DNA from: Verrucomicrobiia bacterium
GTDB taxonomy: Bacteria; Verrucomicrobiota; Verrucomicrobiia; Limisphaerales; JAYPXF01
Length of the DNA stretch: 32,191 bases
Reading direction: 5' to 3'
NCBI GenBank assembly: GCA_016779125.1
Contig: JADHOF010000008.1
Span: forward strand, 1 to 32,191
The translations under genes were made by a program, and so were the position numbers. The notes beneath the pieces are model-generated. The model searched no databases. It saw nothing but the letters and a program-made list of their open reading frames with translations, and was not told the origin of the DNA. Of this stretch, positions 9,018 to 15,421 are shown one piece after another (positions within the stretch are counted from its first letter, which is position 1; each line of letters opens with the position of its first letter).

Positions 9018-10127
9018 ATGGCCGATCCCTGGTTTCAAGTCGCTGACCTCGACAACATCCCCTCCCCCTCCCTGCTGATCTATCCGGAACGCGTCGAGGA
9101 AAACATCCGCCGCCTCATCACCCTGGCCGGCTCCCCCGACCGCCTCCGGCCACATGTGAAAACCCACAAGATGCCGGAACTGATCAAGCGTCAGCTGCGA
9201 CAGGGCATCAACAAATTCAAATGTGCCACCATCGCGGAGGCGGAAATGTGCGCCACCGTCGGGGCCCCGGACATCCTCCTCGCCTACCAGCCGGTCGGCC
9301 CCAACATCAACCGGCTCCGCCAACTGACGGAGAAGTTTCCAGATGTCCGTTTCGGCGCGGTGGTCGACACCCCTTCAATCGTCACGGATCTGGAAGGCGC
9401 GTTCCTCGACGCACCCCGAAAACTGTCGGTCTACCTCGACCTCGACTGCGGCATGCACCGCACCGGCATCGAGCCCGGCGGCCGGGCCTTGGATCTCTAT
9501 CGCAGCATCGACCAATCCGAGGTTCTCGAAGTCGGCGGACTGCACGCCTATGACGGACACAACCACGAGCAGGATCTGGATCAAAGAACCACCAAATGTG
9601 AGGTGGACTTCCAAATCATCCGCGCGCTGGCCGAGGAACTCCGCGAAGAGGGCATGTCGGTCCCGGAAATCGTCGCGGGCGGATCCCCGACGCTGCCCAT
9701 CCACCTCAAACACCCGGACGTGACGTGCAGTCCCGGCACCGTCTTCCTTTGGGACTACGGATACGGAATGGGCCTCCCCGATCTGAATTTCCAGGTCGCC
9801 GCCCTCGTTCTCACCCGGGTCGTCAGCCGCCCCTCGCGCAACCGCGTCTGCGTGGACCTCGGTCACAAGGCCGTGGCCGCCGAGAACCCGCATCCCCGCG
9901 TCCGCTTCCTCAATCTCCTCGATGGTGAAGCCGTCATGCAGAGCGAGGAGCATCTGGTGATCGAATCGCTCAACGCCGAATACGCCCGGGTCGGCGACGT
10001 GCTCTACGGCGTCCCGCGCCATATCTGCCCGACCGTCGCCCTCCACGACCGCGCCTACGTGATCGAGGACGGAAGGCTCACCGGGGAATGGGAGATCACC
10101 GCCCGCGACAGACGCCTGACGATCTGA
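9018..10127 (+). CDS. D-threonine aldolase-like PLP enzyme (alanine-racemase fold type III)
   Basis: The 369-residue product has the fold-III PLP domain of D-threonine aldolase/D-serine dehydratase-like enzymes. The cofactor lysine is K48 in RPHVKTHKMPEL, followed by KCATIAEAEM and later barrel strands (VYLDLDCGMHRTGIEPG, GLHAYDGHNH, GGSPT). The C-terminal beta domain ends with VGDVLYGVPRHICPTVAL, where the H-x-C pair is the expected divalent-metal site next to PLP. Likely reaction: retro-aldol cleavage of D-threonine-type beta-hydroxy-D-amino acids, or a related D-amino-acid conversion; the exact substrate is not readable. No signal peptide. Single gene, divergent from DUF1592 and convergent with the kinase-phosphatase (9 bases between stops). 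Confidence 0.9.
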   Translation: MADPWFQVADLDNIPSPSLLIYPERVEENIRRLITLAGSPDRLRPHVKTHKMPELIKRQLRQGINKFKCATIAEAEMCATVGAPDILLAYQPVGPNINRLRQLTEKFPDVRFGAVVDTPSIVTDLEGAFLDAPRKLSVYLDLDCGMHRTGIEPGGRALDLYRSIDQSEVLEVGGLHAYDGHNHEQDLDQRTTKCEVDFQIIRALAEELREEGMSVPEIVAGGSPTLPIHLKHPDVTCSPGTVFLWDYGYGMGLPDLNFQVAALVLTRVVSRPSRNRVCVDLGHKAVAAENPHPRVRFLNLLDGEAVMQSEEHLVIESLNAEYARVGDVLYGVPRHICPTVALHDRAYVIEDGRLTGEWEITARDRRLTI

Positions 10128-10136
10128 GCCCCCTTC

Positions 10137-11873
10137 TCACTTGAGGAGCAGCGTCAGCAGCCAGATGACAAAGAGGCCTCCAGCCATGACCTTCCAGAAG
10201 AGCACCGGATCTCGCTCCAGAAGGGGCAGATCTGAGGGATCCACAAAGTCGGGGTTCGGCCGGCGAAGATCGGTGACAAATTCGGAGAGAGCCTCGTGGC
10301 GGTGCTCGGGATTGATCGACAACGCCTTTCGGAGTGCTCCATCCATCCAATTCGCGATCAACGGATTGAATTTCGCGGCCGGCGTGTATGCCAGCTTCCT
10401 GAAATCACCCAACGTCCCGGCATCCTCGAATCTTTCGCCGTAGGGATGCCGCCCCCCGGTCAGCATGCCATACGCGATCAACGCCAACGAGAAGAGGTCC
10501 GATTTGATCGTCGGGCGGCGTCCCAGTCGGTACTCGGGCGCGGAATATCTCGTCGTGCCCAGATTCCGCCCGCGTTCGATCGGCACGCGACTCTCCTTGA
10601 TGTCGACGGCGGAGGCCGACCCAAGATCGATGATTTTCACGTTGCCATCGGGCTCGATCATGATGTTGGCCGGTTTCAGATCCTGATGCAGCGTCTCCCG
10701 CCGATGCATGGACCGGAGTCCCCGCGCGGCCTGATCGATCACATCGACGACCTTGTTCACATCCGGTCGCGGATTCTCCCGGATCCAATCTTCCAGATTG
10801 CTCCCGCGAACCCGTTCCATCAGATAGAAGAGAAAGTTGGGCGCCCGCCGCTTTTCGACGACCCGCACCAAATGGGAATGACTGACGCGCTTGCCAATCC
10901 ATTCCTCCGTGACGAAGCGCTCGATGTAGGCGGGATCGTCCTCGAAATTGCGCGACGGCGTTTTCATCACCAGCTCATCCCCGCTTTCGATGTCGCGCAC
11001 ATGATAGAGCTGACCTCGGGGATTGGTATCCAGCAATGCGAGAACTTCGTAACCGTCGAGTTTGTGACCGGCCCGCAGATCCGGCGGAAAAGGAAGGCGC
11101 CCCAGTTCTTCGCAAAATTCCTTCCGCGTCGCCGTCGGCAGAGTTTCGATCCTGATCAGCTGGACGCTGATATTGTCCGCGCTCCCGTTCTGAAGCGCCA
11201 ATTCGCCGATCAACCGGCCGACCTGATCCAGATCCTCACGGTCATCCTTGAGCAGTCTTTCCAAGTCGCGCCGGTTGACGTGGTCGTGAACACCATCGGT
11301 CGTCAGCAGATACACGTCGTCCTCGTGCGCCTCCTCATGCCAGTAGTCAATGTCGAGATTCAGGTCCAGTCCCATCGCCCGGTTCAGAAAGCTCTTCTTG
11401 GCCGTCCCCCAGGTCGAATGATCGTTCGTCACCTGTTCAAGCGCGCCATCCCGAAGTCGATACACACGCGTGTCTCCGACATGAAAAACGTGAACAGTGC
11501 GGCTCTTGATCACCATCGCGCTCATCGCGCTGATGAACCCCTTGTGTTCGTCAACAAAACGACGCCCCTCGGAGTAAAGCCATTGATTCAATGAGGCCAG
11601 CACCCGGTGGGCGGAGGTCTTCACCAGCCACGTCTCCGGCGTCGAAAAATAGTCGGCGAGAAATCCCCGCACGCACAGTTCGCCCGCCTCCTTTCCGGCT
11701 CCCGCCGCCGAAACACCATCGGCGATCACCAGCGCGATTCCCTTTAGTCCCAAGGCTTCACCTTCAGGAATCCAAACACCAAGACAATCCTCGTTCTCGG
11801 GTTTCAAACCGGCGGACGTGAACTGGCCGTAGTTGACCCTGAGGTTCCCTTCAAGCTGCACGACCGCATTCAT
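10137..11873 (-). CDS. Bifunctional PP2C phosphatase / Ser-Thr protein kinase with C-terminal anchor
   Basis: A 578-residue fusion. The N-terminal half is a PP2C-type phosphatase (ENEDCLGVW, VIADGVSAAGAGKEAG, HVGDTRVYRL, LLTTDGVHDH, GSADNISVQLI). The second half is a protein kinase with a lysine in ELVMKTP, catalytic loop HQDLKPANIM (HRD changed to HQD), DLG in place of DFG, and APE at SAPEY. The glycine loop is poorly conserved. A final hydrophobic stretch (LFWKVMAGGLFVIWLLTLLL) anchors the protein with both enzymes in the cytoplasm. The ORF track starts at a TTG (11927); I prefer ATG 11873 because the phosphatase domain begins right after it. It lies 153 bases downstream of nsrR on the same strand. 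From memory, the same architecture sits between nirB and a nitrate transporter in Pseudomonas (PA1782), so a nitrogen-oxide role is plausible. Confidence 0.9.
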   Translation of the reverse strand: MNAVVQLEGNLRVNYGQFTSAGLKPENEDCLGVWIPEGEALGLKGIALVIADGVSAAGAGKEAGELCVRGFLADYFSTPETWLVKTSAHRVLASLNQWLYSEGRRFVDEHKGFISAMSAMVIKSRTVHVFHVGDTRVYRLRDGALEQVTNDHSTWGTAKKSFLNRAMGLDLNLDIDYWHEEAHEDDVYLLTTDGVHDHVNRRDLERLLKDDREDLDQVGRLIGELALQNGSADNISVQLIRIETLPTATRKEFCEELGRLPFPPDLRAGHKLDGYEVLALLDTNPRGQLYHVRDIESGDELVMKTPSRNFEDDPAYIERFVTEEWIGKRVSHSHLVRVVEKRRAPNFLFYLMERVRGSNLEDWIRENPRPDVNKVVDVIDQAARGLRSMHRRETLHQDLKPANIMIEPDGNVKIIDLGSASAVDIKESRVPIERGRNLGTTRYSAPEYRLGRRPTIKSDLFSLALIAYGMLTGGRHPYGERFEDAGTLGDFRKLAYTPAAKFNPLIANWMDGALRKALSINPEHRHEALSEFVTDLRRPNPDFVDPSDLPLLERDPVLFWKVMAGGLFVIWLLTLLLK

Positions 11874-11911
11874 AGCGAACGCCGCGTCACGTGGAAACGA
11901 CGGAAGCCCCT

Positions 11912-11936
11912 TTTCATGCAATCGCAATCAATGAAA
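11912..11936. promoter_or_regulatory. Imperfect inverted repeat upstream of the kinase-phosphatase gene
   Basis: TTTCAT and ATGAAA flank a partly symmetrical AT-rich centre; 8 of 12 paired positions match. The dyad is about 39 bases upstream of the ATG at 11873, in the only sizeable gap of the leftward block. It could be an operator, but it does not fit the published NsrR consensus well. Confidence 0.2.
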
Positions 11937-12026
11937 CGGTACCGTCAGGCGGCACCCATGCCGTTGGGTCCGTCGGCTTCTCCGCGAGAATCAACAGGTC
12001 AACCAGCACAAGGCATCGGAATCATT

Positions 12027-12458
12027 TCAGGGAGAAATTTGAAACACTGCCTTCATCCCCCCTTTCTGCTGAACCAAATCGCGAAGACTGTATCGATCTA
12101 GCCTCGCCATAAACGCGGACATCGCCTCGTCAAAGATAACCTTCAGACCACAGCCGCCACGCAACCTGCATGGCGGATTGTGGCAATCCACAGGCTCCAG
12201 CTGAGGCTCCATGTGCCGCACCACGTCGCCAATGCAAATCGAGGACAACTCTCTTGCCAAACGGATGCCACCGTTCCGGCCTCGCGTTGTCTCCAGATAG
12301 CCCAGCGTCGCGAGGCGATGAACGACCTTTACAACGTGATTCTTCGAGAGACTGAAATAGTCGACAACCTCTCCGATCGTCACCTGTCGTTCCGGCGGTT
12401 GGGCGGCCAGATATAGAAGCGTTCTCAGACCGAAGTCGGTAAACCGGGTCAGATTCAT
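12027..12458 (-). CDS. nsrR: NsrR-type Rrf2-family transcriptional regulator (NO sensor)
   Basis: From the ATG at 12458 the protein has 143 residues and begins MNLTRFTDFGLRTLLYLA, the standard Rrf2/NsrR opening. A winged helix follows (SLSKNHVVKVVHRLATLGYL, then RGRNGGIRLA). Cysteines 92, 97 and 103 have C-x4-C-x5-C spacing, the same as the Fe-S ligands of Escherichia coli NsrR, and GDVVRHMEP and LDRYSLRDLV also fit that protein. NsrR represses NO-stress genes until its cluster reacts with NO. The longer ORF upstream of 12458 is not needed. It is the sixth gene of the leftward block, 40 bases after the globin, so it is probably co-transcribed with, and regulates, the cytochrome operon. Confidence 0.88.
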   Translation of the reverse strand: MNLTRFTDFGLRTLLYLAAQPPERQVTIGEVVDYFSLSKNHVVKVVHRLATLGYLETTRGRNGGIRLARELSSICIGDVVRHMEPQLEPVDCHNPPCRLRGGCGLKVIFDEAMSAFMARLDRYSLRDLVQQKGGMKAVFQISP

Positions 12459-12498
12459 TGACGAAGTGCGAACATTGGCTTTTGCGGGCAAACGATCA

Positions 12499-12960
12499 TC
12501 AAAACGTCTTGCGATGCCACGGAGTGCCTCCCTCGGCGACACCGGCCGGCTCAATCGCGTTCGCCGCGTCCTTCATCGTGGTTGCCAGAAGGGTGTAGGT
12601 CTCGATCCATGCCGCCTTGACCTCTTCGGTGAACGCGTCGCCCAAACCCTTGTTCAGCGTCCAGATCAACGCGTCGCCCACCGTGTCGTAATGTTCGTCC
12701 CGAACCCCGTATCCCACGTGGCGACGCCCGAGGTCCTGAACCGCACCGACGATCTTTTCAAGGTTGCTCAGTCCTTTCACCGCGACGGTGATCATGGTCG
12801 TGAGCTTCTTACCCTGTTCGGAAAGGTTTTCCGGAAACATCGCCTTGAGCGACGGGTCCAGATCGAACAAACGGGAATAGAACAAACCCGCGGCGGTGTC
12901 TGCGATCGGAACGACCTTGTCCCAGCTATCCTGAACTAGTTTTACCTGATTTTCTGTCAT
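12499..12960 (-). CDS. Single-domain globin (bacterial haemoglobin / NO-handling type)
   Basis: A 153-residue globin from the ATG at 12960, which has an AGGAA ribosome site 6 bases upstream; the ORF's longer start at 13011 would overlap nothing useful. Expected haem-pocket residues are visible: a tyrosine at the B10 region (Y28 in LFYSRLF), the CD1 phenylalanine (F42 in KAMFP), a glutamine at the E7 region (Q49) and the proximal histidine H81 in RRHVGYGV. Tyr-B10 with Gln-E7 is the pattern of flavohaemoglobins and Vitreoscilla-type globins, which bind O2 and oxidise NO to nitrate. It lacks its own FAD reductase domain, so it needs an external reductase. Placement just before nsrR supports NO detoxification. 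Confidence 0.9.
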   Translation of the reverse strand: MTENQVKLVQDSWDKVVPIADTAAGLFYSRLFDLDPSLKAMFPENLSEQGKKLTTMITVAVKGLSNLEKIVGAVQDLGRRHVGYGVRDEHYDTVGDALIWTLNKGLGDAFTEEVKAAWIETYTLLATTMKDAANAIEPAGVAEGGTPWHRKTF

Positions 12961-12966
12961 GTTGAT

Positions 12967-12971
12967 TTCCT
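12967..12971 (-). promoter_or_regulatory. Ribosome binding site deciding the globin start
   Basis: On the minus strand AGGAA lies 6 bases before the ATG at 12960. It supports this start over the upstream in-frame start at 13011. Confidence 0.55.
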
Positions 12972-13007
12972 GTCTTGTTTCTCGTTTCGGCCAATCTTCA
13001 GCCGGCA

Positions 13008-13421
13008 TCATCGCCGACTGAAATGAATCATGTACAGGACCGCCCTTCGCACCTGCTCGTCGGTAAGGTCCTTGTTCCCGCCCCGCGCCGGCATCCCGGC
13101 TTCAGTTTTCCCCTCAAATCCGTTCAACGCGCTGGCCACAAGCACATCAATCCCCTTCCCGATGCGGGGACCCCATGCCGATGGGTCACCAAACCGCGGC
13201 GAGCCGGCCTTGCCGATGCCGTGGCAGTTCCGACAGTTTTCGATCCAGATCTCGCGCCCGGCCACCAGGTCCTCACCCGGGGCATGAGGCCAATCATCGG
13301 GCTCACTCCGGACAACGGCCACCTCCGGATCCGGGGCGGGCTGCGGCGAGTGATCGCCACAGCCCGCGAGAAGAAGCACGCCCGCGGAGAGGATCACCGC
13401 AAATCCCATGCGCCGTTTCAT
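13008..13421 (-). CDS. Class I cytochrome c lipoprotein
   Basis: The 137-residue protein has a lipoprotein signal ending in LLLAGC (lipidated C21), a low-complexity linker rich in Pro, Asp and Glu, and one haem motif CRNCH (C63-H67). The sixth ligand is probably M110 in EAGMPARGG, and the C-terminal helix LTDEQVRRAVLYMIHF is typical of cytochrome c5-like domains. It should be tethered to the outer face of a membrane and pass single electrons. It starts 9 bases after the DUF3365 gene's stop and ends 47 bases before the globin start. Within this operon it is a likely electron shuttle to or from the multihaem cytochrome. Confidence 0.9.
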   Translation of the reverse strand: MKRRMGFAVILSAGVLLLAGCGDHSPQPAPDPEVAVVRSEPDDWPHAPGEDLVAGREIWIENCRNCHGIGKAGSPRFGDPSAWGPRIGKGIDVLVASALNGFEGKTEAGMPARGGNKDLTDEQVRRAVLYMIHFSRR

Positions 13422-13430
13422 AAACCTGGA

Positions 13431-14045
13431 TTAAGAGTCCTTACCGAGAGGAATTCGAATCATGACGCCGCCCATCACGTCCCCGAGTTTGAAGTCGGTT
13501 TTCGGGGAATCCTTGTGGTCGTTATGACAATCCACGCAGGCAGCGGCGACCCCGATATCGGCGTAGAGGGCACTGAAGTATTTCTGATCTCCAAGCGTTT
13601 CCTCACCATAAAACGGAGCCGTTCCCCCGTTGCTCTTGATGAACTCCAAACCCTGTTTCTCAATGTCTGTCTTCGGGGCGTGTTGCTTGTTGATGGGCCA
13701 CTCGCTGAGAAGACCATAGGTGAATCCGATGTCCCGCTCCGTAACCAGCTCTGCACCCATGCGAAACATCTGGGCGGGCAGCGGCAGCGCCTTTTCGTCT
13801 TCATAATACTCGCTCGCCTTGATCACCTTGTGTTCCTTCACCAGGCGGTTGATCACCTTCTTGGCGTAGACGGTTCGATCCGCCGCCATGACCGCATGCA
13901 GCATGTCGGCCACCTGTTTTGGAGCCAGCCCCGACGGTGCCGCCGCAGCGGGTGGAGCCGGCGGCTCGCCGCATCCGACAGCCATAAGACCGCCGCAGGC
14001 CGCAAGTCCGGCTATGATTTTCGAGAGTTTGATCTGTGTTTTCAT
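13431..14045 (-). CDS. Tll0287-like (DUF3365) haem c lipoprotein
   Basis: A 204-residue exported protein with a lipobox at LMAVGC (C25) and a Pro/Ala linker. The folded part is the Tll0287-like/DUF3365 domain, a PAS-like haem-binding sensor module. It ends with the hallmark CVDCHNDHKDSPKTDFKLGD (C170), where the single CxxCH haem is followed by the conserved D-x-K-x-G-D-x-x-G block. Such domains occur as the sensory part of kinases or as free haem proteins that can bind small gases. Here, between the multihaem cytochrome (27 bases upstream) and the cytochrome c lipoprotein, it may sense or carry electrons or NO in the periplasm. Function beyond haem binding is unassigned. Confidence 0.88.
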   Translation of the reverse strand: MKTQIKLSKIIAGLAACGGLMAVGCGEPPAPPAAAAPSGLAPKQVADMLHAVMAADRTVYAKKVINRLVKEHKVIKASEYYEDEKALPLPAQMFRMGAELVTERDIGFTYGLLSEWPINKQHAPKTDIEKQGLEFIKSNGGTAPFYGEETLGDQKYFSALYADIGVAAACVDCHNDHKDSPKTDFKLGDVMGGVMIRIPLGKDS

Positions 14046-14072
14046 GTTCCCTGTTCGTTTTCGTGTTGATGT

Positions 14073-15419
14073 CTAGCGTTGCTTTTCCGAGATCCTCCGC
14101 CGGACCCAGTCGAGACTCTCGATGTGTCGAGACGGTTCACCTCGAAAATTGGTTTTGATGAGCTGCACATCCGCGAGCGCATCGATCACGTATCCCAGCC
14201 CGTGACACGGCAGACAGGCGGTGCGAATCATCTTTTCATTCGGCTGCAGGTTGAAACTCTGATTGTGGGTCACAAGTGTCCGGGTGCCGGTGACATCTTT
14301 ATGTTCAATCCGCGGCATGTGGCAGGTCGCACAGGACACACCGCTCCCGGAAGGCAGCCTTCCGGCCGTTTCATCCTGCCAAAGTGCGAAATGGGAGGAG
14401 CGCTTGTAGGCGAGCGAATGTTCGTCTGCATGACAGGACAAACAGGCCTCGACAGCGGCGTACCGGGTGTCAAATCGATGCGACGGATGACAGGAGGTGC
14501 AGTTCAGTTCACGATGCCCGGCCTCGTGCTTCATCGGCAGACGCGCCATGTCGGGCCGCATGGGTTCCAGATCTTGGGCCAGCCGCATTCCATGTTTCCC
14601 AGCCAAAAAGGTTGATGCCTCGCTCTGATGGCATCTGGCGCAGCTCGCAAGCCCCGGCTTTTCAATCCATTCCAGCCCCCCTCTCTCATCCTTGGTCTCG
14701 TGGTGGCAATCACCGCAGTTGACCCCGCCCCCGGCGTGACTCGTTTCCACCCATTCCGTATTGATCGCGGCATCCGACCTTTTCGACGGTGGGGCGTCCC
14801 TTTCCTCCAGTCTCACCGGACTCGAAGCGCCAATTCCGGCCGTTTCAAAATACGCGGCAAGCCCTCGCGGTAGCACGCTGCCATGCTCCTTGTGGTTCGG
14901 CTCGTCCAGATGCCGGCTCAGGAAGTTTTCATAAAGGGCGGTATTGTCGTGAAAATTATGACAACCCGCCGTGGCGCAGGAGTCGAAGGGCAGCCCGGCA
15001 TGCGATTCCCGGTTCTCCAAGGTCTCCTGATGACAATGCGCGCAGAAATCATCGGGCAAGGTGACCCCCATGGGCCGGGTCTGATCGGGAACGTGCTCGC
15101 GGTGACAGGTCACACACTTCCGGGCATCCAACGCCCGCACCCGGTCCGCGTTTCGTGGATCCGTAAATTTCGACTTCGGATGAGAGTCATTGACCGCCTT
15201 CAAGTCGGCCGCATGGCAATCGTAGCAGGCCTGCTCCTTCACCCCGTTCAAGGGGTCATGGCACACCTCGCATCGCACCTCGATCTGGTGGTGCCCGTGC
15301 GTCGTCGCCCCCGGCAGAAACACCGTCGCGTCGGGACCTTTCATTCTCAATGTGAAATAGGAGCTCATGCTCAATGTGAGGACGACCCAGACAAACCAGG
15401 GCCAGGCTTTTTTCCACAT
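14073..15419 (-). CDS. Membrane-anchored undecahaem cytochrome c, HAO/nitrite-reductase-like C-terminal half
   Basis: From the ATG at 15419 the protein has 448 residues: one N-terminal membrane helix (KKAWPWFVWVVLTLSMSSYF), then ten CxxCH motifs (C50, C65, C102, C126, C235, C260, C307, C326, C363, C402) and one CX4CH (CATAGCH, C148), so eleven haems. The first half resembles cytochrome c3-like modules. The second half carries AYKRSSHFALWQ, GVSCATCHMPR, TLVTHNQSF and MIRTACLPCHG, an order resembling the hydroxylamine oxidoreductase/octahaem nitrite reductase group. A catalytic role on nitrite, NO or hydroxylamine is possible, but electron-conduit function alone is not excluded. No CxxCK or obvious haem-crosslinking tyrosine was identified. 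The gene begins 2 bases after the fusion protein's TGA, so the two are surely co-expressed. The ORF's TTG/ATG extension to 15527 is discarded because it overlaps the upstream gene. Confidence 0.88.
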   Translation of the reverse strand: MWKKAWPWFVWVVLTLSMSSYFTLRMKGPDATVFLPGATTHGHHQIEVRCEVCHDPLNGVKEQACYDCHAADLKAVNDSHPKSKFTDPRNADRVRALDARKCVTCHREHVPDQTRPMGVTLPDDFCAHCHQETLENRESHAGLPFDSCATAGCHNFHDNTALYENFLSRHLDEPNHKEHGSVLPRGLAAYFETAGIGASSPVRLEERDAPPSKRSDAAINTEWVETSHAGGGVNCGDCHHETKDERGGLEWIEKPGLASCARCHQSEASTFLAGKHGMRLAQDLEPMRPDMARLPMKHEAGHRELNCTSCHPSHRFDTRYAAVEACLSCHADEHSLAYKRSSHFALWQDETAGRLPSGSGVSCATCHMPRIEHKDVTGTRTLVTHNQSFNLQPNEKMIRTACLPCHGLGYVIDALADVQLIKTNFRGEPSRHIESLDWVRRRISEKQR

Positions 15420-15421
15420 GG

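Noticed and set aside
10296-11594. A 432-residue rightward ORF, and similar ones at 5278..6582, 7737..9008 and 30751..32058
   Set aside because: Each is antisense to a gene with clear family motifs and has Arg/His/Val-rich shadow composition.
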